A model generated the notes under the pieces. The model was not told the DNA's origin and ran no database searches. It saw nothing but the letters and a program-made list of their open reading frames with translations. Both the position numbers and the translations under genes were made by a program. Shown here piece after piece: positions 17,000 through 31,143 of a stretch of 64,000 bases of DNA. This stretch comes from Actinomadura xylanilytica (GTDB lineage Bacteria > Actinomycetota > Actinomycetes > Streptosporangiales > Streptosporangiaceae). The stretch covers positions 620,001-684,000 of the forward strand of contig NZ_JASNWE010000002.1 in assembly GCF_030283145.1 (NCBI RefSeq), in the 5' to 3' direction. The first letter of the stretch is position 1; the number at the start of each line of letters is the position of its first letter.

Positions 17000-17251
17000 C
17001 TACCCGGCCCCTCGAATCGGGGAGGGCGGGGACTCTCGGGGTGGGGGGCGCGTCCCGCACGAGACGGCGGACGTTATGTGGCGGGAGCGTGGGCCCCGTT
17101 GGGCGCGACGCCCCCGTACGCCTGTTTGATCTCGGGCTGACCGCGCATCGGCACGATGGAGCCGGTCTTCGATCCAGAAGATCAGGCGCAGCACCGCGGC
17201 GAGGAGGGCGAAGGCCGCCACCGTCTGCAGCGCCCCCATCAGCATCTCCAT
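17000..17251 (-). CDS. Possible small membrane protein
   Basis: An ATG lies 8 bases after the stop of the membrane protein gene, in the same direction. The first 22 residues (MGALQTVAAFALLAAVLRLI) form a membrane helix followed by FWIEDRL. The remaining C-terminus is arginine-rich and poorly coding-like. A second frame from 17148 to 17074 reads a clean 24-residue peptide starting MRGQPEIKQAYGGVAPN, so a frameshift or a separate mini-gene is possible. Membership in the PadR operon is likely from position. The true extent is uncertain. Confidence 0.4.
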   Translation of the reverse strand: MEMLMGALQTVAAFALLAAVLRLIFWIEDRLHRADARSARDQTGVRGRRAQRGPRSRHITSAVSCGTRPPPRESPPSPIRGAG

Positions 17252-17259
17252 CGCGGGGC

Positions 17260-18219
17260 TCAGTCGGTGTCGTTGGGCTGGATGGTGCGGCGGCGTCCCA
17301 CGTGATGCGCCAGAGTGATCGCTCCCGTCACCAGGCCGAGTGCGATGAGACCGGCCCCGGAGAGGACGGCCGCAGTAAACGACCCGGGGCGGGCCCCCGT
17401 GCCGAGGGCGAACACCACCCAGGGGAGTCCCACCACGGCGACCGTGAGGGGGAGCCTGCGGTTCAGCCGTAGGCTCAGGACGGAGGCCACAAGCGCGACG
17501 ACCAGGGAGCACTCGACCATGACTCCCATGGGCCCGGTGGACCCATCGCGATACCAGAGAGGGCGAGCCGCGCCCGAGAACGCCTCTCCGTAGCCGAGGA
17601 CGAAGATCGTCAGGATCAGGAAGATGGCCGCGGTGCCCGTCGCCAGCGTCTGCCGGTCCCGCGTCGGCCGCCTCAGCGGATCCACCGGCGCCGCCAGCAC
17701 GATCAACCCGAACAGCGTCAAGGCGCTCAGCAGATACAGCGGCGGCCGATCCACGCCGGTGAACGACGCAAGGGGAACGATCACGAGCGTGGCGACGACC
17801 GCCACCGTGGCCAGGAGACGGACCGCGCCTTCGCGGCCACGAAGCGCCGCCAAGGACACGAGCAGCCACATGAAGTAGGCGATGGGACCCAGCGTGTCGA
17901 ACGGGCCGAGATGGTCGACGGACGGATTGCGTCCGTACGGGTTGGGTTTCCAATCCCATTCCGCGAAAAGAAGGAACAGGCTGGACAGGGCCACGGCCGA
18001 TGCCGTGGCCAGGGGAGCCACCGAAGCCAGCAGGGCACCCGCAGGGGACGCGGCCGTCAGGCCCGTGCGCTGCCGGAGGCCGTGAGCGGCGAGGTCGGCC
18101 AGCTCGCGTGCGGCCGAGGCGCGCCCTTGCTCGGCGAGCGTGTCCTGCAACGTGCTGGTGATCTCGGCGCGATCGACCTTGGGGTGCAGGCGGACGACGA
18201 ACCGGATGAGCCTTGTCAT
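17260..18219 (-). CDS. PadR-operon multi-pass membrane protein
   Basis: The product is 319 residues, starting at an ATG that overlaps the PadR stop by 4 bases. The N-terminal cytosolic segment of about 70 residues (LHPKVDRAEITSTLQDTLAE) resembles the DUF1700/HAAS-type helices usually found in proteins paired with PadR. About 8 membrane helices follow. There is no transporter signature. Such pairs often respond to membrane or antibiotic stress with the PadR protein as repressor. The function of this protein itself is unknown. Confidence 0.75.
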   Translation of the reverse strand: MTRLIRFVVRLHPKVDRAEITSTLQDTLAEQGRASAARELADLAAHGLRQRTGLTAASPAGALLASVAPLATASAVALSSLFLLFAEWDWKPNPYGRNPSVDHLGPFDTLGPIAYFMWLLVSLAALRGREGAVRLLATVAVVATLVIVPLASFTGVDRPPLYLLSALTLFGLIVLAAPVDPLRRPTRDRQTLATGTAAIFLILTIFVLGYGEAFSGAARPLWYRDGSTGPMGVMVECSLVVALVASVLSLRLNRRLPLTVAVVGLPWVVFALGTGARPGSFTAAVLSGAGLIALGLVTGAITLAHHVGRRRTIQPNDTD

Positions 18220-18554
18220 GCCGTCGCCCCTCCCAGCCGCAACCGCAGGCGGCGGTCCGCCTCCTGGGCCGTGGCCCGCAGCCGTTCCGCCTCCGTGGCC
18301 AACGCGTCGGCACCCGCGCCGGTCAGCGCGTAGTAGCGGCGGTGCCGCCCGTCGACGACCTCCTCGCCGGAGACCTGGACCCAGCCTTGCTGCTGGAGGC
18401 GGGACAACGCGGCATACAGCGTTCCCGTCCGGAGCTTGACCCGCCCCGAGGAGATCGCGTCGACCTCTTTGATGAGCGCGTATCCATGACGTGGCGCGTC
18501 GGCCAGTGCGGTGAGCAGGAGCAACGTGGGCTCCTGCATCGTTGTCGATGCCAT
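18216..18554 (-). CDS. PadR-family transcriptional regulator
   Basis: The product is 112 residues from ATG 18554, preceded by GGTGGG. The winged helix reads TLLLLTALADAPRHGYALIK then GTLYAALSRLQQQGWV and a wing VDGRHRRYYALT. The short C-terminal helix for dimerisation (ATEAERLRATAQEADRR) is present. The size matches subfamily-2 PadR proteins. It heads an operon with a membrane protein (4-base overlap). A 19-bp imperfect palindrome over its promoter suggests autorepression. The inducer is unknown. Confidence 0.92.
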   Translation of the reverse strand: MASTTMQEPTLLLLTALADAPRHGYALIKEVDAISSGRVKLRTGTLYAALSRLQQQGWVQVSGEEVVDGRHRRYYALTGAGADALATEAERLRATAQEADRRLRLRLGGATA

Positions 18555-18564
18555 GCGCCCACCA

Positions 18565-18583
18565 TAGGTCAATCATCGACATA
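18565..18583. promoter_or_regulatory. Imperfect palindrome, probable PadR operator
   Basis: TAGGTCAATCATCGACATA matches its own complement at most positions and lies 11-29 bases upstream of the PadR start codon. The half-site TATGTCGA resembles half-sites reported for PadR proteins. Confidence 0.45.
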
Positions 18584-18670
18584 TGGCGACTAAAAACCTA
18601 TTTCTCGGCGCGCTCCTGGAGGGCCCGTGGAACCCGACCGGGAAGTCCGGGGCATGGCCGGAGTCGACCA

Positions 18671-18700
18671 CGGCGGGCCGGTGCCCTCACCGGCCCGCCG
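18671..18700 (-). terminator. Terminator of the PKS-ccr operon
   Basis: A perfect 13-bp stem (CGGCGGGCCGGTG and complement) with a 4-base loop begins 5 bases past the ccr stop codon on the minus strand. Confidence 0.85.
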
Positions 18701-18704
18701 CGGC

Positions 18705-20039
18705 TCAGGAGCGGTAGAGGTTGAGCTTGTCCTCGCCGATGCGCTCGCGCATCGCCGGGTCGTCGACGCCCTGTCCCTCGGCCGTGGCGCCGCAGAGCAC
18801 GGCGACCTTGCCGGTGTGCTGGTTGGTCTGCACCGCGCGGGTCGCCTCGGCGGCCCCGTCCAGCGGGAACACCGCCGACAGCGTCGGGTGGATCATGCCG
18901 AGGCCGATCAGCCGGTTGACCTCGACGGCCTCGTGGTAGTTGAAGCCGTGCGAGCCGATGATGCTCTTAAGCCGCATCCACAGGAACCGGTTGTCGTACT
19001 CGTGCTTGTAGCCGGTGGACGAACCGCAGGTGACGATCTTGCCGCCGCGCTTGGCGACGTACACCGAGGCGCCGAAGGTCTCGCGGCCGAGGTACTCGAA
19101 GACGATCCCGGGGTCCTCGCCGACCAGCCGCCGGATCGCCTCGCCGAGCATCCGGCCCGCCTTCGGATGCCGCAGCCCCTGCTCGCCGAGGTCCAGCTCG
19201 CTGCGGTTGATGACGTGCTCGCAGCCCTGGGCCCGGACCAGTTCGGCCTTCTCCGCGGAGGAGACCACGCCGACCGGGATGCCGCCGCCGTTCTTGACGA
19301 GCTGCGTCGCGTACGAGCCGAGGCCGCCGCTGGCGCCCCAGACCAGCACCACGTCGCCCTGCTTCATCCGGGCGCCGTGCGAGCCGACCAGCATCCGGTA
19401 CGCGGTGGCGGCGCACAGCGTGTTGGAGCCGGCCTCCTCCCAGGACAGGTGCGCGGGCTTGTGCACGAGCTGGTTGGCCTTGACGATGCAGTACTCGCCG
19501 AGCGCGCCGAAGTTGGTCTCGAAACCCCAGGCGAGCTGCGTCTCGCTCATCATCCCGTCGTCGTAGGACCCGTGGTCCTCCTCGTCCACGTAGGACGGGG
19601 AGACGACGACCTTGTCGCCGGCCTTCCAGCGCTTCACTCCCGAGCCCGTGCGGACGACGACGCCCGCGGCGTCCGAGCCGAGGACGTGGTAGGGCAGGTC
19701 GTGCCGGGCGCCGTGCCAGCCCTGCCGGCCGAACTTCTCCAGGAACGCGAACGTCGGGATCGGCTCGAAGATCGCCGACCAGACGGTGTTGAAGTTGATC
19801 GCCGCCGCCATCACCGCGACCACGCACTCGTCCGGGGCGAGCTCGGGCATGTCGACCTCGCCGACGTGCAGGGAGCGGCGCACGTCCTTGTCGGCCTGCC
19901 CGTCGAAGATGCCCACCTCGTTCTTCAGCGTGTAGGCGGCGCGGAAGCTGCCGGGCAGATCGATGTCCTGGAGTTCCGGTCCGGTGGCGCCGGACCTGAC
20001 GGCGTCGAGCAGCTCGTGGGACTGGACGGACGGGGACAT
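18705..20039 (-). CDS. ccr: Crotonyl-CoA carboxylase/reductase
   Basis: The product is 444 residues, the usual Ccr length, from ATG 20039 with AGGAGG upstream. A medium-chain dehydrogenase/reductase with NADPH fold: AAAINFNTVWSAIFEPIPTF, LGSDAAGVVVRTG, VWGASGGLGSYATQLVKNGG, FEYLGRETFGASVYVAKRGG and SHGFNYHEAVEVNRL. The Asn, Phe and His of the CO2 pocket seem present. It reductively carboxylates 2-enoyl-CoA to alkylmalonyl-CoA. It lies 37 bases after the PKS stop, so it is probably co-transcribed and supplies the extender unit. Known homologues range from C4 to medium-chain 2-enoyl substrates, and chain length cannot be read here. Confidence 0.93.
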   Translation of the reverse strand: MSPSVQSHELLDAVRSGATGPELQDIDLPGSFRAAYTLKNEVGIFDGQADKDVRRSLHVGEVDMPELAPDECVVAVMAAAINFNTVWSAIFEPIPTFAFLEKFGRQGWHGARHDLPYHVLGSDAAGVVVRTGSGVKRWKAGDKVVVSPSYVDEEDHGSYDDGMMSETQLAWGFETNFGALGEYCIVKANQLVHKPAHLSWEEAGSNTLCAATAYRMLVGSHGARMKQGDVVLVWGASGGLGSYATQLVKNGGGIPVGVVSSAEKAELVRAQGCEHVINRSELDLGEQGLRHPKAGRMLGEAIRRLVGEDPGIVFEYLGRETFGASVYVAKRGGKIVTCGSSTGYKHEYDNRFLWMRLKSIIGSHGFNYHEAVEVNRLIGLGMIHPTLSAVFPLDGAAEATRAVQTNQHTGKVAVLCGATAEGQGVDDPAMRERIGEDKLNLYRS

Positions 20040-20076
20040 GGGACTCCTCCTGCGACGCGGGGACGAGGTCGGGCCC

Positions 20077-26784
<6,708 letters not shown>

Positions 26785-26889
26785 GCGGTCGGCTCCCCCA
26801 GTGAGACCAGGATCGTTCGGCGGAGGGACCACCTTGTCCTACTTTGACCGGCTCACGATGCGCATCCAGACCACTATTCTCGCCGGGCA

Positions 26890-26909
26890 CTTGTCACGGT
26901 GATGACAAG
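26890..26909. promoter_or_regulatory. Operator CTTGTCA-N6-TGACAAG in the PKS/MFS divergent promoter
   Basis: A perfect 7-bp inverted repeat lies 106-125 bases upstream of the PKS start. On the PKS strand it is followed after about 10 bases by the −10-like AGAATAGT. The same element precedes the acyl-AMP ligase operon. It could also act on the divergent MFS gene 159 bases away. No cognate regulator is encoded in the block. Confidence 0.65.
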
Positions 26910-27067
26910 ACTCGGGAGTGGCCAATGTGGGCTGATGGGATAGTGAGGTACCTCGGCCCTGAGTCGGGAACGTGTAACGGGATACCAACGAATCGTAACA
27001 ATACCCACTACTTCTTTTAGGGGGAAGCGGTGGATTTCCCTGCGGGGACTTCACCCCGCGCAGTCAC

Positions 27068-28795
27068 GTGACCCGGGGCCGATACCGATGGGCACTGGCG
27101 GTCGTGGCCGTCAGCGCGTTCATGATCACCATGGACAACACGGTGGTCGCCAACGCGCTGCCCACCATCATGCGCGACCTCGACATGTCCAACTCGGCCA
27201 AGGACTGGGTCGCCACCGGCTACATCCTGATGTTCTCCTGCCTGATGATCGCGGGCGGCCGGCTCACCGACGTCTACGGCTGCCGCGTCACCTTCACCTC
27301 GGGCATGGCCGTCTTCACCGCCGCGTCCGCGGTCTGCGGCCTGGCCCCCGACGACTCCGTGCTGATCCTCGCCCGCGTCACCCAGGGCGCGGGCGCCGCG
27401 CTGGCGCTGCCCGCCACCCTGGTCATGGTGACCGTCGGCCGCACCGACAAGCAGCGGTCCCTCGGCACCATCGTCTGGGTCGGCGCGGGCTCGGCCGCCA
27501 CCGCCCTCGGCCCCACCATCGGCGGCCTCATCGTCCAGCAGTGGCACTGGGGCTGGATCTTCCTGATCAACATCGTGCCGGGGATCCTGGTCATCCTGCT
27601 CGGCCTGGTCGTGCTGACCGCCAAGGGCGAGAACAGGAACTCCCGGGTCGACCTCCCCGGCGTGCTGATCTCCGCCACCCTGGTCTTCGCCCTGGCCTAC
27701 GGCCTGGAGGCCGGCCGCAAGTACGGCTGGACCGAGCCGTCGGTGCTCGCCGTCTTCGCCCTGGCCGTGATCGCCCTGGCCTGCTTCCTGGTGGTCGAGA
27801 CCTGGGCCCCGGACCCGATGATCAACCTGGGCTTCTTCCGCAACCGGGTGTTCGTCGGCGGCCTGCTCTCCCAGATGCTCTACGGCATCGGCTTCAACGG
27901 GATGATCTTCTACTCGGCCACCTTCCTGCAACGCTTCCTCGGCTTCTCCCCGCCCGAGGCCGGCCTGGTCATGCTTCCCCCCTCCCTCGCCATCATGGTG
28001 ATGACCCCGGTCGCGTTCTGGCTGGCCGGCAAGATCGGCCCCCGTCCCGCCATCGGCGGCGGGATGGCGCTGATGGCCCTCGGCATGTTCCTGTTCTCCA
28101 CCCTCCAGCGCGGCGACGGCTTCGCCGACCTGATGCCCGGCGTCATGATCGTCGGGGTCGGCGCGGCGATGGGCATGCCGCTGGCCATGTACGTCCTCAA
28201 GGCCGTCCCCGAGGACCAGGCGGGCGTCGCCAGCGGCATCCTCAACGTCATCCGCGAGGTGTCGGGCGCGTTCGGCATCGCCATCGTCGGGCTGCTGATC
28301 CACGACGTCCCCCAGGAGGGCGCCGACGCCAAGGCCCTGGAGGCGTTCCGCCACGGCACCGCGTCCGGCCTGGTGCTCGGCGCCGCCCTGGTCCTGATCG
28401 GCGGCCTGATCAGCGGGTTCACCCTGCCCAGCCGGCTCGGCTGGATGGGGCCCAAGCACGGCAGGCAGGCCCGCCGGACCGCCGATCCGCTCCTCACCGC
28501 CTCCAGCGTGGGATCCACCCCCTACGACGGCACGCCCATCCTGACCGGCGCGCCGGCCGGCGAACACGGCGGCGAGACCCTCGTCGCGAGGCCGGCCGAG
28601 GTGCCCGTCGCCGGGCGCCGCGCGGCCGATCCGCTGGAGGATCTCGAACCGTCCCCGGCCGGGTACGAGGAGGGCTGGCGGCCTCCGCCGCCGCCCGAGG
28701 GCTGGTACACGCCGTACGTCCCCGGGGAGGGCCAGGGCGCCGACCTCGGGCGAGAGGCCCCCGGGCGTCCGGGACCGCGGGGCGAGGTCTGGTGA
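27068..28795 (+). CDS. MFS exporter, DHA2 (14-helix) type
   Basis: The product is 575 residues with about 14 membrane helices. Family motifs: DNTVVANALPTIMRDL in helix 1, GGRLTDVYGCR (motif A), RVTQGAGAALALPATLVMV and GPTIGGLIVQQWHWGWIFLI (motif C region). A proline-rich cytosolic tail of about 100 residues (EGWRPPPPPEGWYTPYVPGE) is unusual. DHA2 members export drugs or lipids by proton antiport, and the M. tuberculosis homologues include lipid-linked exporters. It diverges from the PKS, shares its operator region, and is followed by a glycosyltransferase 28 bases on. A role in exporting the product or a precursor is inferred. Confidence 0.88.
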   Translation: MTRGRYRWALAVVAVSAFMITMDNTVVANALPTIMRDLDMSNSAKDWVATGYILMFSCLMIAGGRLTDVYGCRVTFTSGMAVFTAASAVCGLAPDDSVLILARVTQGAGAALALPATLVMVTVGRTDKQRSLGTIVWVGAGSAATALGPTIGGLIVQQWHWGWIFLINIVPGILVILLGLVVLTAKGENRNSRVDLPGVLISATLVFALAYGLEAGRKYGWTEPSVLAVFALAVIALACFLVVETWAPDPMINLGFFRNRVFVGGLLSQMLYGIGFNGMIFYSATFLQRFLGFSPPEAGLVMLPPSLAIMVMTPVAFWLAGKIGPRPAIGGGMALMALGMFLFSTLQRGDGFADLMPGVMIVGVGAAMGMPLAMYVLKAVPEDQAGVASGILNVIREVSGAFGIAIVGLLIHDVPQEGADAKALEAFRHGTASGLVLGAALVLIGGLISGFTLPSRLGWMGPKHGRQARRTADPLLTASSVGSTPYDGTPILTGAPAGEHGGETLVARPAEVPVAGRRAADPLEDLEPSPAGYEEGWRPPPPPEGWYTPYVPGEGQGADLGREAPGRPGPRGEVW

Positions 28796-28823
28796 ATCGA
28801 GCCGCGCACCTGGAGGAGCCCCC

Positions 28824-30065
28824 GTGAGAATTGTGATCTTCGCCGCGGGGTCGCGCGGCGACGTGCAGCCGTGCGCGGCACTCGGCCGGGGGCTGCGGGC
28901 CAGGGGACACGAGGTGCGGCTCGTCGCCAGCGGCCGGTACACCGCCCTGACGCGCGCGGCCGGGCTGGAACTCGCGCCGCTGACCGCCGACCCCACGGAG
29001 ATCCTCGACTCCGACGCCGGTCAGGAGCTGCTCGCGGGCGGCCGTAACCCGGTGAAGTTCCTTGGCGGGTTCCGGCGCATCCTCGGGCCCATGGCCGAAC
29101 AGCTACTGGCGGAATGCCTGGACGCCTGCAAGGGCGCCGACCTGATCCTCGGCCCCAGCCTCGGGCTGCTCCAGCGGCACATCGGCGAGCATCTCGGCGT
29201 CCCCTGGGGGCTGGTCCATTTCCAGCCGAGCCAGCCGACCGGGGCGTTCCCCCATCCGTTCGTGCCGCAGGCGCGGCTACTGGGACCGCTGGCCAACCGG
29301 GCCAGCTTCCTCGCCGTCGACCAGATCGCCTGGCAGCTCGCCCGCCCGTTCATCAACCCGTGGCGCGGCGGCCCGCTCGGCCTACCGCCCGAGCCGGTGC
29401 GCGGACCGATGCACGCGGCACGGCGGGACGCCCGGCCGGTGCTGGCGTGTTTCAGCCCCTCGGTGGTGCCGCGCCCGGCCGACTGGCCAGCATATGTGCG
29501 GCTGACCGGCTACTGGTTCCTCGACGAACCCGCCTGGGAGCCGCCCGCGCGGCTGGCCGCCTTCCTGGCCGCGGGACCGCCGCCCGTCTACGTGGGATTC
29601 GGCAGCATGGTCCCCAAGGACGCGGCGATGACCGACCGGGTCGTCCGTACGGCCCTGCGGCTGGCGGGCGTCCGCGGCATCGTGCAGGGCGACCCGGCCA
29701 CGTCGGACGACGACGTCCTGGCGGTGCGCGACGTCCCGCACTCGTGGCTGTTCCCCCGGACGGCGGCGGTGATCCACCACGGCGGCGCCGGCACGACCGC
29801 GGCGGGCCTGCGCGCGGGCGTCCCGACGATCGTCACCCCGTTCTTCGGCGACCAGCCGTACTGGGGCGAGCGGGTGGCCGCACTGGGCGCCGGGCCCGCC
29901 CCGCTGCCGTTCGGCGCCGTGACCGTCCGCCGGCTGGCCGCCAAGGTCCGGCGGACGGTCGCGTCCGGAGAGTTCGCGGAACGCGCCGCCGGGCTCGGCC
30001 ACCGGCTCCGCGAGGAGGACGGCGTCGCGCGCGCCTGCGACCTGATCGACGCGATGCGCCGCTGA
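28824..30065 (+). CDS. UGT-type glycosyltransferase (GT1/GT28 fold)
   Basis: The product is 413 residues, GTG start behind GGAGG. N-terminal acceptor lobe begins IVIFAAGSRGDVQPCAALGR, the signature of sterol- and lipid-acting UGTs (compare mycobacterial Rv1524/Rv1526c). The donor lobe has VYVGFGSM, then HHGGAGTTAAGLRAGVPTIV with the His/Gly-rich nucleotide-sugar site, and PFFGDQPYWGERV. It should transfer a sugar from a nucleotide or lipid donor to a hydroxyl. It follows the MFS gene closely, so both are likely one transcript. A natural acceptor would be the beta-hydroxy lipid made by the adjacent PKS, but that is inference. Confidence 0.85.
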   Translation: MRIVIFAAGSRGDVQPCAALGRGLRARGHEVRLVASGRYTALTRAAGLELAPLTADPTEILDSDAGQELLAGGRNPVKFLGGFRRILGPMAEQLLAECLDACKGADLILGPSLGLLQRHIGEHLGVPWGLVHFQPSQPTGAFPHPFVPQARLLGPLANRASFLAVDQIAWQLARPFINPWRGGPLGLPPEPVRGPMHAARRDARPVLACFSPSVVPRPADWPAYVRLTGYWFLDEPAWEPPARLAAFLAAGPPPVYVGFGSMVPKDAAMTDRVVRTALRLAGVRGIVQGDPATSDDDVLAVRDVPHSWLFPRTAAVIHHGGAGTTAAGLRAGVPTIVTPFFGDQPYWGERVAALGAGPAPLPFGAVTVRRLAAKVRRTVASGEFAERAAGLGHRLREEDGVARACDLIDAMRR

Positions 30066-30090
30066 TCGTCCGCACGGCCGCGTTCTCCGG

Positions 30091-30116
30091 TTTTGCAATA
30101 GGGTTGTATTGCAAAA
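30091..30116. promoter_or_regulatory. 26-bp operator, arms TTTTGCAATA and TATTGCAAAA
   Basis: Perfect 10-bp arms separated by GGGTTG lie just before the ribosome site of the hydrolase gene, where a repressor would block initiation. Typical TetR-operator geometry. The AT-rich arms stand out in this GC-rich DNA. No TetR gene is adjacent. Confidence 0.7.
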
Positions 30117-30128
30117 AAGGGGGAGCGA

Positions 30129-31004
30129 ATGAGCCGAGGGAAGATCGGGCGCTTCAGGTCGGCCGCGGGACGGAAGGTCTTCGAGGCGGCCTACGACGAC
30201 GCGATGCGGGTGCTGCCCGTCCCCGAGGTCCACGACGTGCCCACGCCGTACGGGCAGGTCCGGGCCTACCGGTTCGGCGACGGCACGGGCCCCCCGGTCG
30301 TGCTGCTGCACGGCCGGGGCGGGACGAGCCTGTCGTGGTACCCCAACGTCGCGCCCCTCGCCGAGCGGCGGACGGTGTACGCACTCGACCTGCTCGGGGA
30401 GCCCGGGCACAGCGAGCAGACCGCGCCGATCCACGGCGGGGCCGACCAGGCGGCCTGGCTGGACGCGGCGCTGAAAGGGCTGGGCCTCGGCACAGCGCAC
30501 CTGGTGGGCTGGTCGTTCGGCGGCTGGACGGCCTGCAACCAGGCGATCCGCAAGCCGGGACGGGTGGCGTCGATCAGCCTGATCGACCCCATCGCCACCT
30601 TCGCGCCCTTCCCGCCCGGCGTGCTGCTGCGGAGCATCCCGATCGCCCTGCCGTTCACCGCCAGGCGGGCCCTGCCGCGCTTCCTGCGCTACATCGACGG
30701 CCGGGGCGAGATACCGGCCGGCGATCCGGTGGCACGGGTCATCGCCACCGCCCTGGAGCAGTACCGGCCCGCACTGCCGAGCCCCCGGCTCTTCACCGAT
30801 GACCAGTTGCGCTCCATCGGCGTGCCGGTTCTGGCGCTCATCGCCGGACGGAGCGTCATGCACGATCCCGTCCGCGCCGCGCGGCGGGCCGAGGACCTCC
30901 TCAGCGACGCCGAGGTCGAACTGTGGCCGGAGGCCACCCATTCCATCGCGGGACAGTTCGCCAAGGAGGTCAACGCCCGGATTCTGCGCTTCGTCGACCG
31001 CTGA
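30129..31004 (+). CDS. Alpha/beta-hydrolase
   Basis: The product is 291 residues, ATG behind GGGGGAG. Features: oxyanion strand VVLLHGRGGTSLSWYPNV, nucleophile Ser in GWSFGGWTACNQA, and catalytic His in EATHSIAGQF near the end. An acid residue is likely in the SVMHDP region. No signal peptide, so cytosolic. The basic N-terminus of about 20 residues could touch membranes. Substrate unknown. It has its own strong operator, so it is regulated separately from the MFS-GT pair upstream, though a lipid esterase role in the same pathway is conceivable. Confidence 0.85.
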   Translation: MSRGKIGRFRSAAGRKVFEAAYDDAMRVLPVPEVHDVPTPYGQVRAYRFGDGTGPPVVLLHGRGGTSLSWYPNVAPLAERRTVYALDLLGEPGHSEQTAPIHGGADQAAWLDAALKGLGLGTAHLVGWSFGGWTACNQAIRKPGRVASISLIDPIATFAPFPPGVLLRSIPIALPFTARRALPRFLRYIDGRGEIPAGDPVARVIATALEQYRPALPSPRLFTDDQLRSIGVPVLALIAGRSVMHDPVRAARRAEDLLSDAEVELWPEATHSIAGQFAKEVNARILRFVDR

Positions 31005-31010
31005 CCCGCG

Positions 31011-31084
31011 CGGATCCGCACCACGCCGATCCGCACCACGCCGATCCGCACCACGCCGATCCGCACCGTGCCGATCCGCACTGA
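31011..31084. repeat. 15-bp tandem repeat (CGATCCGCACCACGC), about 5 copies
   Basis: Five near-identical units follow the hydrolase stop codon directly, the fourth and fifth with small changes (ACCGTGC, ACTGATCGG). It sits between the stop and a large terminator and has no open reading frame of note. Confidence 0.85.
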
Positions 31085-31091
31085 TCGGACG

Positions 31092-31136
31092 CGTCCGCTC
31101 CGGCCCCGGACGCCGGGGGCGGGGCCGGAGCGGACG
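31092..31136. terminator. Large bidirectional terminator
   Basis: A perfect 17-bp stem (CGTCCGCTCCGGCCCCG and its complement) with an 11-base loop lies between the convergent hydrolase and antigen-85-like genes. Confidence 0.85.
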
Positions 31137-31143
31137 TCTGGGG

